From the NCBI RefSeq assembly GCF_032854445.1, contig NC_088304.1, positions 2,110,001 through 2,174,000 on the forward strand: a stretch of DNA of 64,000 bases, read 5' to 3'. The notes under the pieces are model-generated. The model was not told the DNA's origin and ran no database searches. It saw nothing but the letters and a program-made list of their open reading frames with translations. This document shows positions 24,130 to 35,353 of the stretch, piece by piece. This DNA comes from Liolophura sinensis (Eukaryota > Mollusca > Polyplacophora > Chitonida > Chitonidae). Positions within the stretch are counted from its first letter, which is position 1; every line of letters begins with the position of its first letter. The translations under genes and the position numbers were made by a program.

Positions 24130-25548
24130 CGTGGCAAACTGCTCCAAAAAACCTGCAATTTGTTTTCTTTTCTAGTACCTTTATATGTTGAACACCTAGC
24201 CTAGGTTATCTTGGAAGATTCTTGAATATCACGTCCACCGCAGACGAAAGGCACTATTAAATTGTACCGATACAAATGTGATCTTCACTCCAAGCTAAGA
24301 AGTTTGGGTATTCGTGGTAAAAACAGAAAATTTGGTTTGGTGAGCGAATATGGATTTTCTTCAAAAATCTCCGTTGAGCAGCTGCAGTAAGGTGGGCTTT
24401 TGTGAATTGGCCTTTGCCTTAAAACATAACCTAATTATTCATTGGATGTCAAAGGTAACATTTCTGATATGAGAATCCGCTTGCGCTTACGACTTTTTAT
24501 GTCGAAATTTGGATTTTCTCATGTCGAGACTTAAAGCCACCAAACGCCCGCAAGGTCACCAAACGTCGGCGGCACAGGACCACCAAAAGTAGAAAACAGT
24601 AGAAAAAGGCCAGCTGTATCGTGTGAACCGTAAAAAATGTTAGTTAACTGATTTTGATCACATTCGCTATAACATGTGCGTCTGTAAAATATATCATAAA
24701 AGGCAATTTAGATTAGACGAATGAAAGAGTTTAAAATCTGAGTGGTGCGTGAACTGTAGAAGTTCCTGAAGGAAAAGGGTGTGATTTGGAAAAGGGTGAG
24801 ACAGGTGATCATTAAATCAATTTCAACAAAATTTCCCTAACATTTTTTACCATTCAAATGGCACAGGAGGACTGTTTTTACCTTTAACCACAAAAGAGTC
24901 CCAACTCGAAACTCCCCCTATTGTCTTTAACGGAATACGACCAAACGGGACACGCTCACGAAAGACCAGCAAGGCGAGTACTTTGCACCAAGCCCTAGTC
25001 CGGGAACTTCGACGTCGTCGTCAGCGAGCATCTATCTCGAACAGTGGCACGTCAGCCGTGGACAGGAATCTATGGAATACGCATTGGGCCACTCCGCTTT
25101 TTCATCTTACCAAAACTCGTTAAGACGAGGCGACAACTCGACCAGTCGAGGCGAGAAGTCGACAAGCCGAGACGACAACAGGAGACTTCTCTTCCTCTTA
25201 TTGGGCGACAAGTCGAAAAGGCGAGTGGCCACAATCGCATTCCATAGGGATCGACGGCTGATGTGTGATGAACTTTAGAAAACAGTCTACTGTCAAATGA
25301 AATATGTCGATTGAAACTATGAAACTAGATGCTGTATCATCCTGTAAAGTAAACTCTGTGTGACCAGACCCCTACTCAGCGAACACACTACATTTCTTAA
25401 CATTCGTCTATACTGTTGTAATATCATATACTACAAGAGATAGAATTAAATTCATTTTTAAGGTGATACCATACGAAGACGTTTTTAAATGTGGCAGTGT
25501 CGCTAACACTGTTTACAGTTAAGTCGATAACAGATTATCGACTATCAA
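24130..25548. other. Intergenic, low-complexity tract at 25120-25230
   Basis: No gene was recognised. Around 25120-25230 there is an irregular repetition of GACAA, TCGA and GGCGA elements (GGCGACAACTCGACCAGTCG, AGGCGAGAAGTCGACAAGCC), a short degenerate GC-rich repeat. Confidence 0.5.
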
Positions 25549-25759
25549 TGTTGTTCGTCTACATGAAGGCGTGGTCAAGTTTATGTGGGAGGAATATTCC
25601 TGCCAGGTTTTATGCATGGAAGAAACCAGAATGCTAGTCGGGTCGGCCGAGCCATTGTGTTCTTGTGAACATTATGAATCAAAAAGTGTTCTAACTTCAT
25701 TTTCCTTGCAACAATATGAACTTCCAACACATTCACGTGTAGAGCCTTTGTTGTTATGC

Positions 25760-26405
25760 GTTACTGACTAAAGGCAATTTTGGTAGCGAGTATGACTGAT
25801 TTTACAAACAGCTGAAGGATCTGGAGGATAATTTTGTCAAAAAGATCCTGGAGTCTTATTAAAACATGGTTCTTCCGCAACAACAAACGACCAGATGCCC
25901 GAATGGGTGCTCTGTAAAATATTTTGCTAGTTAAATATATACAATTAAAGAACTATTGTAAAAACACAACGTCAAAATCTTTGTCTGTGGTCTCGAGTAC
26001 CGGAAGTATCTGTGATATTTAGTCGATGACTTATAACAGAAATACTTAACGAATAATTTGAAAGCTTTATGTACAATGTTTTTTAATGTGTCGAGAAGTT
26101 TAGTTTATCAGTCAGATACACACCAAGCTCTTTGACTTCATGTAATGTGGATAATGTGTTTGATCCTAGGCTATACTGAAATAGCTGGACATTCTTTTAA
26201 GAGGGAAGTTAATTAAAAAACCTTTACAAGAAATCAATTTCCATTTTTGACACCAGTGAAAAAACTGTCCTAATCAGATTGCATTTGAGCACAATCACGG
26301 AGATCAGAAAAAGTTTTGAAAATTTTAACGATCATCAGCAAAAAGCAGTAATTTACAATGAGATAGCTGCAGCCACACGTCATTTACATATAGTATAAAA
26401 AGGTC
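25760..26405 (-). pseudogene. LINE reverse transcriptase fragment (copy 1)
   Basis: The minus strand reads FILYVND, then about 15 codons later LLLFADD, the YADD-type catalytic box of non-LTR reverse transcriptases. Further on, after frameshifts and stops, comes EVKELGVYLTDKLNFSTHI, the post-catalytic LGV block typical of Jockey/CR1-like LINEs. Its 5' side ends at 26405 where the 62/64-bp array begins. No intact open frame remains. Confidence 0.78.
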
Positions 26406-27901
26406 GCCGACGCTCGTGTGTCGGAAGCGTGTGTGTATACACGGATGTGTTCTCCCGCTCTCACTGATTGTGGGGCCTTAGCCACAGTAAGCGGTCGACT
26501 ACCCTCGTGTGTCGGAATCGTGTGTGTATACACGGATGTATTCTCCCTCTCTCACTGCTTGTGGGGTCCAGGTGACAGTAAGTGTGTGTGTATACACGGA
26601 TGTGTTCTCCAGCTCTCACTGCTTGTGGGGTCCAGGTGACAGTAAGTGTGTGTGTATACACGGATGTGTTCTCCAGCTCTCACTGCTTGTGGGGTCCAGG
26701 TGACAGTAAGCGTGTGTGTACATGGATGTGTTCTCCCGCTCTCCCTCCTTGTGGGGCGTTGGTGACAGTAAGCGTGAGTGAACACACGGATGTGTTCTCC
26801 AGCTCTCACTGCTTGTGGGATCCAGGTGACAGTAAGCGTGTGTGTACATGGATGTGTTCTCCAGCTCTCCCTCCTTGTGGGGCGTTGGTGACAGTAAGCG
26901 TGAGTGAACACACGGATGTGTTCTCCAGCTCTCACTGCTTGTGGGGCCCAGGTGACAGTAAGCGTGTGTGTACATGGATGTGTTCTCCCGCTCTCCCTCC
27001 TTGTGGGGCGTTGGTGACAGTAAGCGTGAGTGAACACACGGATGTGTTCTCCAGCTCTCACTGCTTGTGGGGCCCAGGTGACAGTAAGCGTGTGTGTACA
27101 TGGATGTGTTCTCCCGCTCTCCCTCCTTGTGGGGCGTTGGTGACAGTAAGCGTGAGTGAACACACGGATGTGTTCTCCAGCTCTCACTGCTTGTGGGATC
27201 CAGGTGACAGTAAGCGTGTGTGTACATGGATGTGTTCTCCCGCTCTCCCTCCTTGTGGGGCGTTGGTGACAGTAAGCGTGAGTGAACACACGGATGTGTT
27301 CTCCAGCTCTCACTGCTTGTGGGATCCAGGTGACAGTAAGCGTGTGTGTACATGGATGTGTTATCCAGCTCTCCCTCCTTGTGGGGCGTTGGTGACAGTA
27401 AGCGTGAGTGAACACACGGATGTGTTCTCCAGCTCTCACTGCTTGTGGGATCCAGGTGACAGTAAGCGTGTGTGTACATGGATGTGTTCTCCAGCTCTCC
27501 CTCCTTGTGGGGCGTTGGTGACAGTAAGCGTGAGTGAACACACGGATGTGTTCTCCAGCTCTCACTGCTTGTGGGATCCAGGTGACAGTAAGCGTGTGTG
27601 TACATGGATGTGTTCTCCAGCTCTCCCTCCTTGTGGGGCGTTGGTGACAGTAAGCGTGAGTGAACACACGGATGTGTTCTCCAGCTCTCACTGCTTGTGG
27701 GATCCAGGTGACAGTAAGCGTGTGTGTACATGGATGTGTTCTCCAGCTCTCCCTCCTTGTGGGGCGTTGGTGACAGTAAGCGTGAGTGAACACACGGATG
27801 TGTTCTCCAGCTCTCACTGCTTGTGGGGCGTTGGTGACAGTAAGCGTGAGTGAACACACGGAGTGTTCTCCAGCTCTCACTGCTTGTGGGGCCCAGGTGA
27901 C
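26404..27901 (+). repeat. 62/64-bp dimeric minisatellite, copy 1
   Basis: Two related units alternate: one of 62 bp (GTGTGTGTACATGGATGTGT, TCTCC...GGGGCGTTGGTGACAGT) and one of 64 bp (GTGAGTGAACACACGGATGT...GGATCCAGGTGACAGT). They form a 126-bp higher-order repeat present about ten times. 126 is a multiple of three, which gives long spurious frames on both strands. Confidence 0.93.
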
Positions 27902-28004
27902 AGAAATCACAAATCACATTTGCATTCCATCTGTAAGTTATTCACGTAATACGCTTTCGAAATTTGAATCGGATGGCATGCCTAGAATATCGAATACCTT
28001 CCCC

Positions 28005-28150
28005 GCATCACTGAAAACTGATGGCAGCTTCTCTCTTACATGATATCACTGAAAACTGATGGCAGCTTATCTCTTACATGATAACACTGAAAACTGATGC
28101 AAGCTTCTCTCTTACATGTTATCACTGAAAACTGATGACAGCTTCTCTCT
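28005..28150 (+). repeat. 38-bp minisatellite, copy 1
   Basis: About four units of CTGATGGCAGCTTCTCTCTT, ACATGATATCACTGAAAA. Confidence 0.88.
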
Positions 28151-28493
28151 TATATGATATCAGTATTATTCACCACATGTATATATTATTTTTTACATAT
28201 TCCTTTGGGAACTGGTGTTTTAGGTTGATCTGATTGACGACATGTTAGCGACCACGCCTCTACAAAGGTACATACTACATGCTTTCACGACATTACTCGA
28301 GTTCAGTACACTGCTGAAGTCGCTAGTTTTAAGAAAACTTTTTGTTTTATTGTCAAAAATTACATAATTTGATTATTCATGGTAGAGGCGTTGCTTAAAC
28401 AACCCCTTTCGAACTTAACGATTTTTTTAGCGACACTTTTATTTTTGCGTTAATAAAATAGTTTTATAATGTAATTCTTGGATTTAAATAGTT

Positions 28494-28835
28494 TTAGGTG
28501 AGTGAGTGAGTGCTTGGGGTTTAACGTCGTACTCAACAATTTTTCAGTCATATGACGACGAAGGAATCGTTAGGGTGCATGTACGTGTAATGTGCCTCCT
28601 TGTTGCAGGACGGATTTCCACCGCTCTTTTATCTAGTGCTGCTTCACTGTGACGACTTACCGAAGGCAAGTAAGCCGCCCCGCCCGAAGCCATTATACTG
28701 ATACGGGTCATCCAGTCGTTGCACTATCCCCTTCATGCTGAACGCCAAGCGAGGAAGTTACAACTTCGTCTTTTAAAGTCTTAAGTGTGACTCGATCCAG
28801 GATTGATCCTGGATCTACCGCTTCCGAAATAGTTT
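28494..28835 (-). mobile_element. SINE family B, copy 1
   Basis: In minus orientation: GTGAGTGAGTGAGTGCTTGG, GGTTTAACGTCGTACTCAAC, AATTTTTCAGTCATATGACG at the 3' end, a long body, and a B-box-like GACTCGATCCAGGATTGATC near the 5' end, truncated after CTTCCGAAATAG. The tail shares a conserved core with families A and C. Confidence 0.83.
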
Positions 28836-28915
28836 TAGGTTGTCCAAAGTGTAATTGTGACTTTGTACATAACTCCGCACCATGTTAGTCTATGTATTCT
28901 GCCACTGACTGATGC

Positions 28916-29100
28916 GAGTCAAACATACACCTATATTGTTTGAGGTATCGTATTCGTCAACATGATTTTTATGGAAAGTATTTCTAAACGACAAGGCTAT
29001 ATTTATCATTCAGATGACTTTTCGTAAAGAATTTGACTGACACACTTTTGCTGCTCATTTGCTTTACGATTTGGAATAGAGGGCGTATTTGTACCTGGCT
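28916..29100. repeat. Dispersed repeat shared with 35768-35958 and 59196-59385
   Basis: AGTCAAACATACACCTATAT, TGTTTGAGGTATCGTATTCG through TTGCTTTACGATTTGGAATA GAGGGCGTATTTGTACCTG occurs in both tandem copies and once at 59 kb. There it is continuous with a LINE C-terminal zinc-knuckle sequence, so it is probably part of the same LINE. Confidence 0.75.
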
Positions 29101-29337
29101 TCTTTCAGGGACATTTAGGAATTGGGATGGTATAGACTGACAGAGGCATACTTATGGATAACAACTCCTGGATTTATTGTGTTGGTGACGTTTCGATGTG
29201 GGTTCTTACATTGTTATCAAACCATATGAACATACAAAGATATAAGACAACATATATACAGGAAGAGAGTGAGTGGTGTCAAAGCAGGCAACAATGTAAC
29301 TATGGATAATGGCTTCAGGGTTTAAGGCGGTCACCGT

Positions 29338-29892
29338 CTAAAATCTGATAAGGGCATTGTAGACGCTCGGGTGGTATCCGCTGTCTGGGTTAAGCTGTGA
29401 ATTGTGTCGTCGGATCATGATGGCTTCCAGCAGTTTCCTTCTTTTGTAGTCTGACTGGTTGTTCTGTAGGGTATGAACTGTGTTCCACTGGAGTTGGTGT
29501 TCTGGATGGGCTCTGATGTGGTCACTGAGGGCTGATTTTCCATCTAATTTTCCTACTGAGGCCTTGTGCTCTGCAATTCTGATATTCAGTGGTCTACCGC
29601 TTTCTCCAATGTATTGCCGTTGACAGTCACAATTAATGCTGTACGCAGATCCTTTGGGTTCTTCCCCATGGGTTGGCTGTTTCTTTCCATTGGCTTTGAG
29701 TAGGGTTTTGAGGTTAGAGGCGAAGGTAAACGTGGTTTGTATGTTCAGTTTGTCATGCAGGAGTCTTCTTATCTGGTAAGTTGGGGTACCTATATTCGGA
29801 ATGGTTATATATGTATATATATTAGGGTGGTCGGGTCTCGTTGCTCTGGTCCTGTTAGCTGGATCGAGAGTTTTACTGATCGTTCTCTCCAC
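29338..29892 (-). pseudogene. Penelope-like element GIY-YIG endonuclease, 5' truncated (copy 1)
   Basis: 184 open codons in which residues 84-110 read YSINCDCQRQYIGESGRPLN IRIAEHK, with GIY-YIG Tyr at 84 and 94 and Arg 100/105. A downstream KLLEA supplies the metal-binding Glu. Spacing and the CxC-YIGE-GR-L-RI-EHK style are those of the C-terminal endonuclease of Penelope-like retroelements, which nicks target DNA for insertion. The reverse transcriptase is absent, so this is a 5'-truncated insertion. A tail with CGAAACGTCACCAACACAAT in the element's orientation lies at 29175-29195. Confidence 0.85.
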
Positions 29893-29900
29893 TAATTGTT

Positions 29901-29925
29901 GGGGCGGGGGGTGGGGGAGAGGGGG
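29901..29925 (+). other. G-quadruplex motif, copy 1
   Basis: GGGGCGGGGGGTGGGGGAGA followed by GGGGG gives four G-tracts of at least four with loops of 1, 1 and 3. It lies between the two inverted arms of the Penelope-like fragment; the copy-2 equivalent is at 36831-36856. Confidence 0.85.
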
Positions 29926-29999
29926 TATAGGTTTTTTGGTGTTGAAGGCTGTTTTGAGGTGATTTAATTATTCTTGGAGGTTGATGATGGATATCAACC

Positions 30000-30068
30000 T
30001 TACTCAGAGCCAATGGAAAGAAACAGCCAACCCATAGGGAAGAACCCAAAGGATCTGTGTACAACAGC
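30000..30068 (+). mobile_element. Inverted piece of the Penelope-like element, copy 1
   Basis: CAATGGAAAGAAACAGCCAA, CCCATAGGGAAGAACCCAAA, GGATCTGTGTACAACAGCAT is the reverse complement of 29640-29706 within the endonuclease fragment. An equivalent lies at 36935-37000. The two arms flank the G-rich tract. Confidence 0.88.
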
Positions 30069-30599
30069 ATTTATTTGTGATAAACAGAGATAACAGACGA
30101 AACCAAGAGTAGGCAATGTAGCTTTATATTGTTTTGGATAAATTCACCAGATGTTCTACCACTAAATTGTTTTTCCCCTGTGCTACCGTGCAAATGTCGG
30201 CTTATACTGGTACATTGTTTTTAGTTTGTTTTCTTTTAAATGAGTGGTAATGTGTTTAAATCAAAGTCTACATGTAGTTTTGGTTTATAAGGCATATTAA
30301 CTTTAATCTAATAAACATTTATGCCTGGAATTCTTTCTTGATGTAGTAAATAATATTTATAGAAATCAAGTCCTTTAGTTTATCATGTAATGGTTAAGTT
30401 AATTGTGATATTCAGTGTGTTATGCGGACTTGAGCTATCTGCTATATGTCGATCCCGATCACCTGTCTCTTAGTTACTTGACAAAACATTATCAACGACA
30501 CCGTGTGACTTGGTTTCACTCAGAGGAACTGAGGTTGACTGACTGGTTACAGCTGATGGTGTTAAGGTGCAAGCTAGTTTAACCATTTATTTAAGTATC

Positions 30600-30860
30600 T
30601 GGAATGGGTACAATATTCCATTAGAACCAATCTTCTCCGAATAGATCTGTTTGGTACCTATTTAAAGTGGTTCTATGTAGCACCATTTAGTTATGGTTTT
30701 TTGTGGAACCATTTATAAACAAATGGTTCTACGTGGAACCATTTTAATGGTGGCACATAGAACCATTTAAAAATGGGATCATATTGAACCTTTAAAGGTC
30801 GCTCCATAGCCATAAGCTGAAGAACCTTTAAAGGTTCTATGTAACGCCATTATTTTTGAC
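30600..30860. mobile_element. Foldback MITE, copy 1
   Basis: Repeated inverted use of GGTTCTATGT/ACATAGAACC and TGGTTCTACGTGGAACCA, with AAAGGTTCTATG and CCTTTAAAGG blocks, makes most of the segment self-complementary. Non-coding. Confidence 0.65.
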
Positions 30861-31268
30861 AGTGAACGGGCATTAACTCTTCCCAAACCAATAACCGACC
30901 TCACCCATCTGGTCTCTGTAATTAACTAACCTGTTGTGATACTCGTGTTATTGTCATGGACTACTTTTGGTTAGGCCATCATAAGATTATGTTAGTTAAT
31001 TTGTGGAAAATGCGACTGACATTGATTCATGCTACAGGAGATTTAATGCACGTGTGAACAGCAGTGAATGATTCTTACCGCTAATCCGACACATTTGGGG
31101 CTGTTTCTATCCGCAACTCTCGTAATTGCCTGGCTCGCTTTCAGAGTTGTATTCCGTAAATACATTATGGCACGCTTGAAATGATCACACGGTACTCAAA
31201 TCATGCACAACCTCGAAAAGTGGCAAGTGTTGGAGCTCTTCAAGTCAAGAGTCGCAGCTGAAGGAGGG

Positions 31269-31301
31269 TATATATGGGGCGCGCAGAATCAAATCTCAGT
31301 C
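31269..31301 (+). promoter_or_regulatory. TATA plus initiator core promoter (copy 1)
   Basis: TATATAT at 31269-31275 is followed by TCAGTC at 31296-31301, whose A is about 29 bases downstream, the canonical TATA to Inr spacing. The preceding GC-containing stretch and a following 130-base leader ending GGATGGCAC|GTAAGA could be a first exon with an ATG just before its donor. No product is identified. Confidence 0.5.
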
Positions 31302-31609
31302 AATTCTACGACGAAATATCTGACATGTTTGCCGCCTAGTTTACAGGAAAGTGGATAAAGGGCTTGTCACGTGGAGCCATATCCACACCGAAGGGGCCAG
31401 AACCGCAAACTATTTGGAAGGATGGCACGTAAGACAATCACCTATCAATGACAGTCCACCAAAAACTCTGTGAAACCATATCAGTACTACAGACGACACA
31501 GGCTACAAAGGCGCTCAAAATAGACAGGTAGCTGAGAGACTGAGATTTACTCAAAACCTGTATTACCTTATGCAAAGAATATCATATCATTATCTGCTTA
31601 TAGAATATT

Positions 31610-32068
31610 CTTAAAGGCAAAGAAAACAATAAAAAAAAAAAGCCCATTGAAAACTGTGTAGGAAAATAGTTGGATTTATTTTTTTTTAAAATTTGTTTGA
31701 CCTAGTAAAATGCATTTGAATATTGCATGTTATTCTATAGTGGCCTTTTCTGACCACAACGAGAAAAGGATAAGATAAGGTTTTGCCAATTAGCACACGT
31801 GAGACTGCTACATTTCATCATTTAGAATGCATATAGATCTATGAATCTATTTACTGATTTAACCGTGAAACGAATTATTTCAGCTAAAAAGCATAGATGT
31901 AATATAATTGATATCTTTTGGAACACAACAGACCAACGCAGAATTTGATGTCTTAACACAATTTTACTCTGTTACAAAATTCTAAAAAAATAAATCCAAC
32001 TATTTTCCTGTTTTTAATGGTCTTTCATCTGATTTATGCTTCATTTTAGATTGGCCTTTGCCTCTAAG
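31610..32068. mobile_element. Long-TIR MITE, copy 1
   Basis: The left end CTTAAAGGCAAAGAAAACAA is the inverse of the right end CCTTTGCCTCTAAG, and inner sequence (GAAAATAGTTGGATTTATT against AATAAATCCAACTATTTTC) extends the inverted repeats to about 85 bp. No coding frame. In this copy the part with ATGAAGTATGTATCAGATGA is replaced by an A run. Confidence 0.82.
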
Positions 32069-33339
32069 TACAGTACATTTGTCATCTTCGGCAGTTTGAA
32101 TATGACCTTCTAGTTCATAATGAATTGCATGTTACTCACCCTGGTTCAGGCTTTCATCCCCCTGTAGTCACTGTGTATCTCGCCGAGGCCAAGTAGTTCC
32201 AACGAGGAGCCGCATTCGGCATTCTCGTTTAACACACAATTTTATTCTCGATGAGAACACTGCTTCTGAGTTTGTTGGATGTGAATCTCAACTTGTCCTT
32301 GTTAACTGGAGACTTCGACAAAAAGCTGTGCACGATTTACTTTATATTCCATATATTTGACAGCATTGACGTTGTCATTACGGAGAGGTTGGTTGGCCTA
32401 TATCACAAAATATAGTTTGTCCTAAATAGACATGTATATATGTAGACAATGTCTCACATTATATATACATGTTCAATAGAAGAATACTTGGGTTTCTGAG
32501 CTTTTAGCTAAGCTTTAGTTAATATCACTGGTCTTTAGTTAATATCACTGGTGTAAGCATGTCATTCTAGCTTATTTACACATCTGTCCAGGTTCTGAGT
32601 GAATATGTGAAACGAACGTTTGTTGTACATATTTGCAATTCTTGTTGAAATATTTGATCAGATCTTTTGTATATATGTGTATTATGAAGATATTATGGTT
32701 TATGAGTTTTAACTAAGTTTTGCTTCTTTTAATTCTAGTGGGCACATCTGTACAATTCTTTCGTACATATGTAAAACGAACGGTTATTGTAAATATGTGC
32801 AATTCTTTTGTATATATGTACATTCAGAATTGATTTTAGGGCAAATAACATTTATTTGAACATAGCTACAAAAGATGCCCACATGTAAAAAAAAAATTAA
32901 TGCATATATCCACAAATAAAACGAAAGTCTCAATCACAGGAACATAAAACCGCACAAAAAGAGAAAGGGACTTGGCACATGTGTACATTTCTACTGATTT
33001 ATGTTGTGAATTGTGAATTTAGGAGACTAAATGTCTCCTGACGATCACGTGTTTACGGTCAGCCATTTATTAGCAAGCGTTTATACGCTTCACGCCGGTA
33101 TCTTGACTTGCTCACTGGCAAAAATGTTGTTCGTCTACATGAAGGCGTGGTCAAGTTTATGTGGGAGGAATATTCCTGCCAGGTTTTATGCATGGAAGAA
33201 ACCAGAATGCTAGTCGGGTCGGCCGAGCCATTGTGTTCTTGTGAACATTATGAATCAAAAAGTGTTCTAACTTCATTTTCCTTGCAACAATATGAACTTC
33301 CAACACATTCACGTGTAGAGCCTTTGTTGTTATGTGTTA

Positions 33340-33985
33340 CTGACTAAAGGCAATTTTGGTAGCGAGTATGACTGATTTTACAAACAGCTGAAGGATCTGA
33401 AGGATAGTTTTGTCAAAAGGATCCTGGGGTCTTATTAAAACATGGTTCTTCCGCAACAACAAACGACTAGATGCCCGAACGGGTGCTCTGTAAAATATTT
33501 TGCTAGTTAAATATATACAATTAACAGAACTATTGTAAAAACACAACGTCAAAATCTTTGTCTGTGGTCTCGAGTACCGGAAGTATCTGTGATATTTAGT
33601 CGATAACTTATAACACAAATACTTAACGAATAATTTGAAAGCTTTATGTACAATGTTTTTAATATGTGTCGAGAAGTTTAGTTTATCAGTCAGATACACA
33701 CCAAGCTCTTTGACTTCATGTAATGTGGATAATGTGTTTGATCCTAGGCTATACTGAAATAGCTGGACATTCTTTTAAGAGGGAAGTTAATTAAAAAAAC
33801 CTTTAAAAGAAATCAAGTTCCATTTTTGACACCAGTGAAAAAAATTGTCCTAATCAGATTGCATTTGAGCACAATCACGGAGATCAGAAAAAGTTTTGAA
33901 AATTTTAACGATCATCAGAAAAAAACAGTAATTTACAATGAGATAGCTGCAGCCACACGTCATTTACATATAGTATAAAAAGGTC
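33340..33985 (-). pseudogene. LINE reverse transcriptase fragment (copy 2)
   Basis: Duplicate of the fragment in copy 1. The catalytic box is now FFSDD, one further substitution away from FADD. ELGVYLTDKLNFSTHIKNIV is intact. Both copies stop at the same junction with the minisatellite. Confidence 0.78.
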
Positions 33986-33997
33986 GCCGACGCTCGT

Positions 33998-34537
33998 GTG
34001 TCGGAAGCGTGTGTGTATACATGGATGTGTTCTCCCGCTCTCACTGATTGTGGGGCCTTAGTCACAGTAAGCGTTCGACTACCCTCGTGTGTCGGAATCG
34101 TGTGTGTATACACGGATGTATTCTCCCTCTCTCACTGCTTGTGGGGTCCAGGTGACAGTAAGCGTGTGTGTACATGGATGTGTTCTCCCGCTCTCACTGC
34201 TTGTGGGGCGTTGGTGACAGTAAGCGTAAGTGAACACACGGATGTATTCTCCCTCTCTCACTGCTTGTGGGGTCCAGGTGACAGTAAGCGTGTGTGTACA
34301 TGGATGTGTTCTCCCGCTCTCCCTCCTTGTGGGGCGTTGGTGACAGTAAGCGTGAGTGAACACACGGATGTGTTCTCCCGCTCTCACTGTTTGTGGGGCC
34401 CAGGTGACAGTAAGCGTGTGTGTACATGGATGTGTTCTCCCGCTCTCCCTCCTTGTGGGGCGTTGATGACAGTAAGCGTGAGTGAACACACGGATGTGTT
34501 CTCCCGCTCTCACTGCTTGTGGGGCCCAGGTGACAGA
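33998..34537 (+). repeat. 62/64-bp dimeric minisatellite, copy 2
   Basis: Same array in the second duplicate but only about a third of the length, with three dimers and the same start and end flanks (GGTCGCCGACGCTCGTGTGT; GTGACAGAAATCACAAATCA). Confidence 0.93.
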
Positions 34538-34639
34538 AATCACAAATCACATTTGCATTCCATCTGTAAGTTATTCACGTAATACGCTTTCGAAATTTGA
34601 ATCGGATGGCATGCCTAGAATATCGAATACCTTCCCCGC

Positions 34640-35005
34640 ATCACTGAAAACTGATGGCAGCTTCTCTCTTACATGATATTACTAAAATGATGGCAGCTTC
34701 TCTCTGACATGATATCACTGAAAACTGATGGCAGCTTCTCTCTGACATGATATCACTAAAATGATAGCAGCTTCTCTCTCACATGATATCACTGAAAACT
34801 GATGGCAGCTTCTTTCTTACATGATATCACTGAAAACTGGTGGCAGCTTCTCTCTGACATGATATCACTGAAAACTGATGGCAGCTTCTCTCTGACATGA
34901 TATCACTGAAAACTGATGGCAGCTTATCTCTTACATGATATCACTGAAAACTGATGGCAGCTTCTCTCTGGCATGTTATCACTGAAAACTGATGACAGCT
35001 TCTCT
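34640..35005 (+). repeat. 38-bp minisatellite, copy 2 (expanded)
   Basis: About nine to ten units of the same 38-bp motif, including short variants (ATTACTAAAATGATGG), against four in the first duplicate. Confidence 0.88.
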
Positions 35006-35353
35006 CTTACATGATATCAGTATTATTCACCACATGTATATATTATTTTTTACATATTCCTTTGGGAACTGGTGTTTTAGGTTGATCTGATTGACGACAT
35101 GTTAGCGACCACGCCTCTACAAAGGTACATACTACGTGCTTTCACGACACTACTCGAGTTCACTACACTGCTGAAGTCGTTAGTTTTAAGAAAACTTTTT
35201 GTTTTATTGTCAAAAATTACACAATTTGATTATTCATGGTAGAGGCGTTGCTTAAACAACCACTTTCGAACTTAACGATTTTTTTAGCGACACTTTTATT
35301 TTTGCGTTAATAAAATAGTTTTATAATGTAATTCTTGGATTTAAATAGTTTTA

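Larger units (their letters stand above)
25549..33124. repeat. Large tandem duplication, copy 1 (about 7.58 kb)
   Basis: The sequence from TTGTTCGTCTACATGAAGGC recurs colinearly from 33125 and, for about 90 bp, from 40257. The joint is at a short shared AATGTTGTTCG. Both copies carry, in order, a LINE RT fragment, 62/64-bp array, 38-bp array, SINE B, Penelope-like fragment, foldback element, promoter-like block and TIR MITE. Differences are scattered substitutions plus large array-length changes. Confidence 0.93.

Noticed and set aside
26552-27910. Overlapping open frames of over 400 codons on both strands
   Set aside because: They fall wholly in the 62/64-bp array, whose 126-bp period is a multiple of three. 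No start context, no splice link, and both strands are equally open.
28494-28835. tRNA gene
   Set aside because: The B-box-like sequence is part of a truncated SINE head; no full cloverleaf can be drawn.
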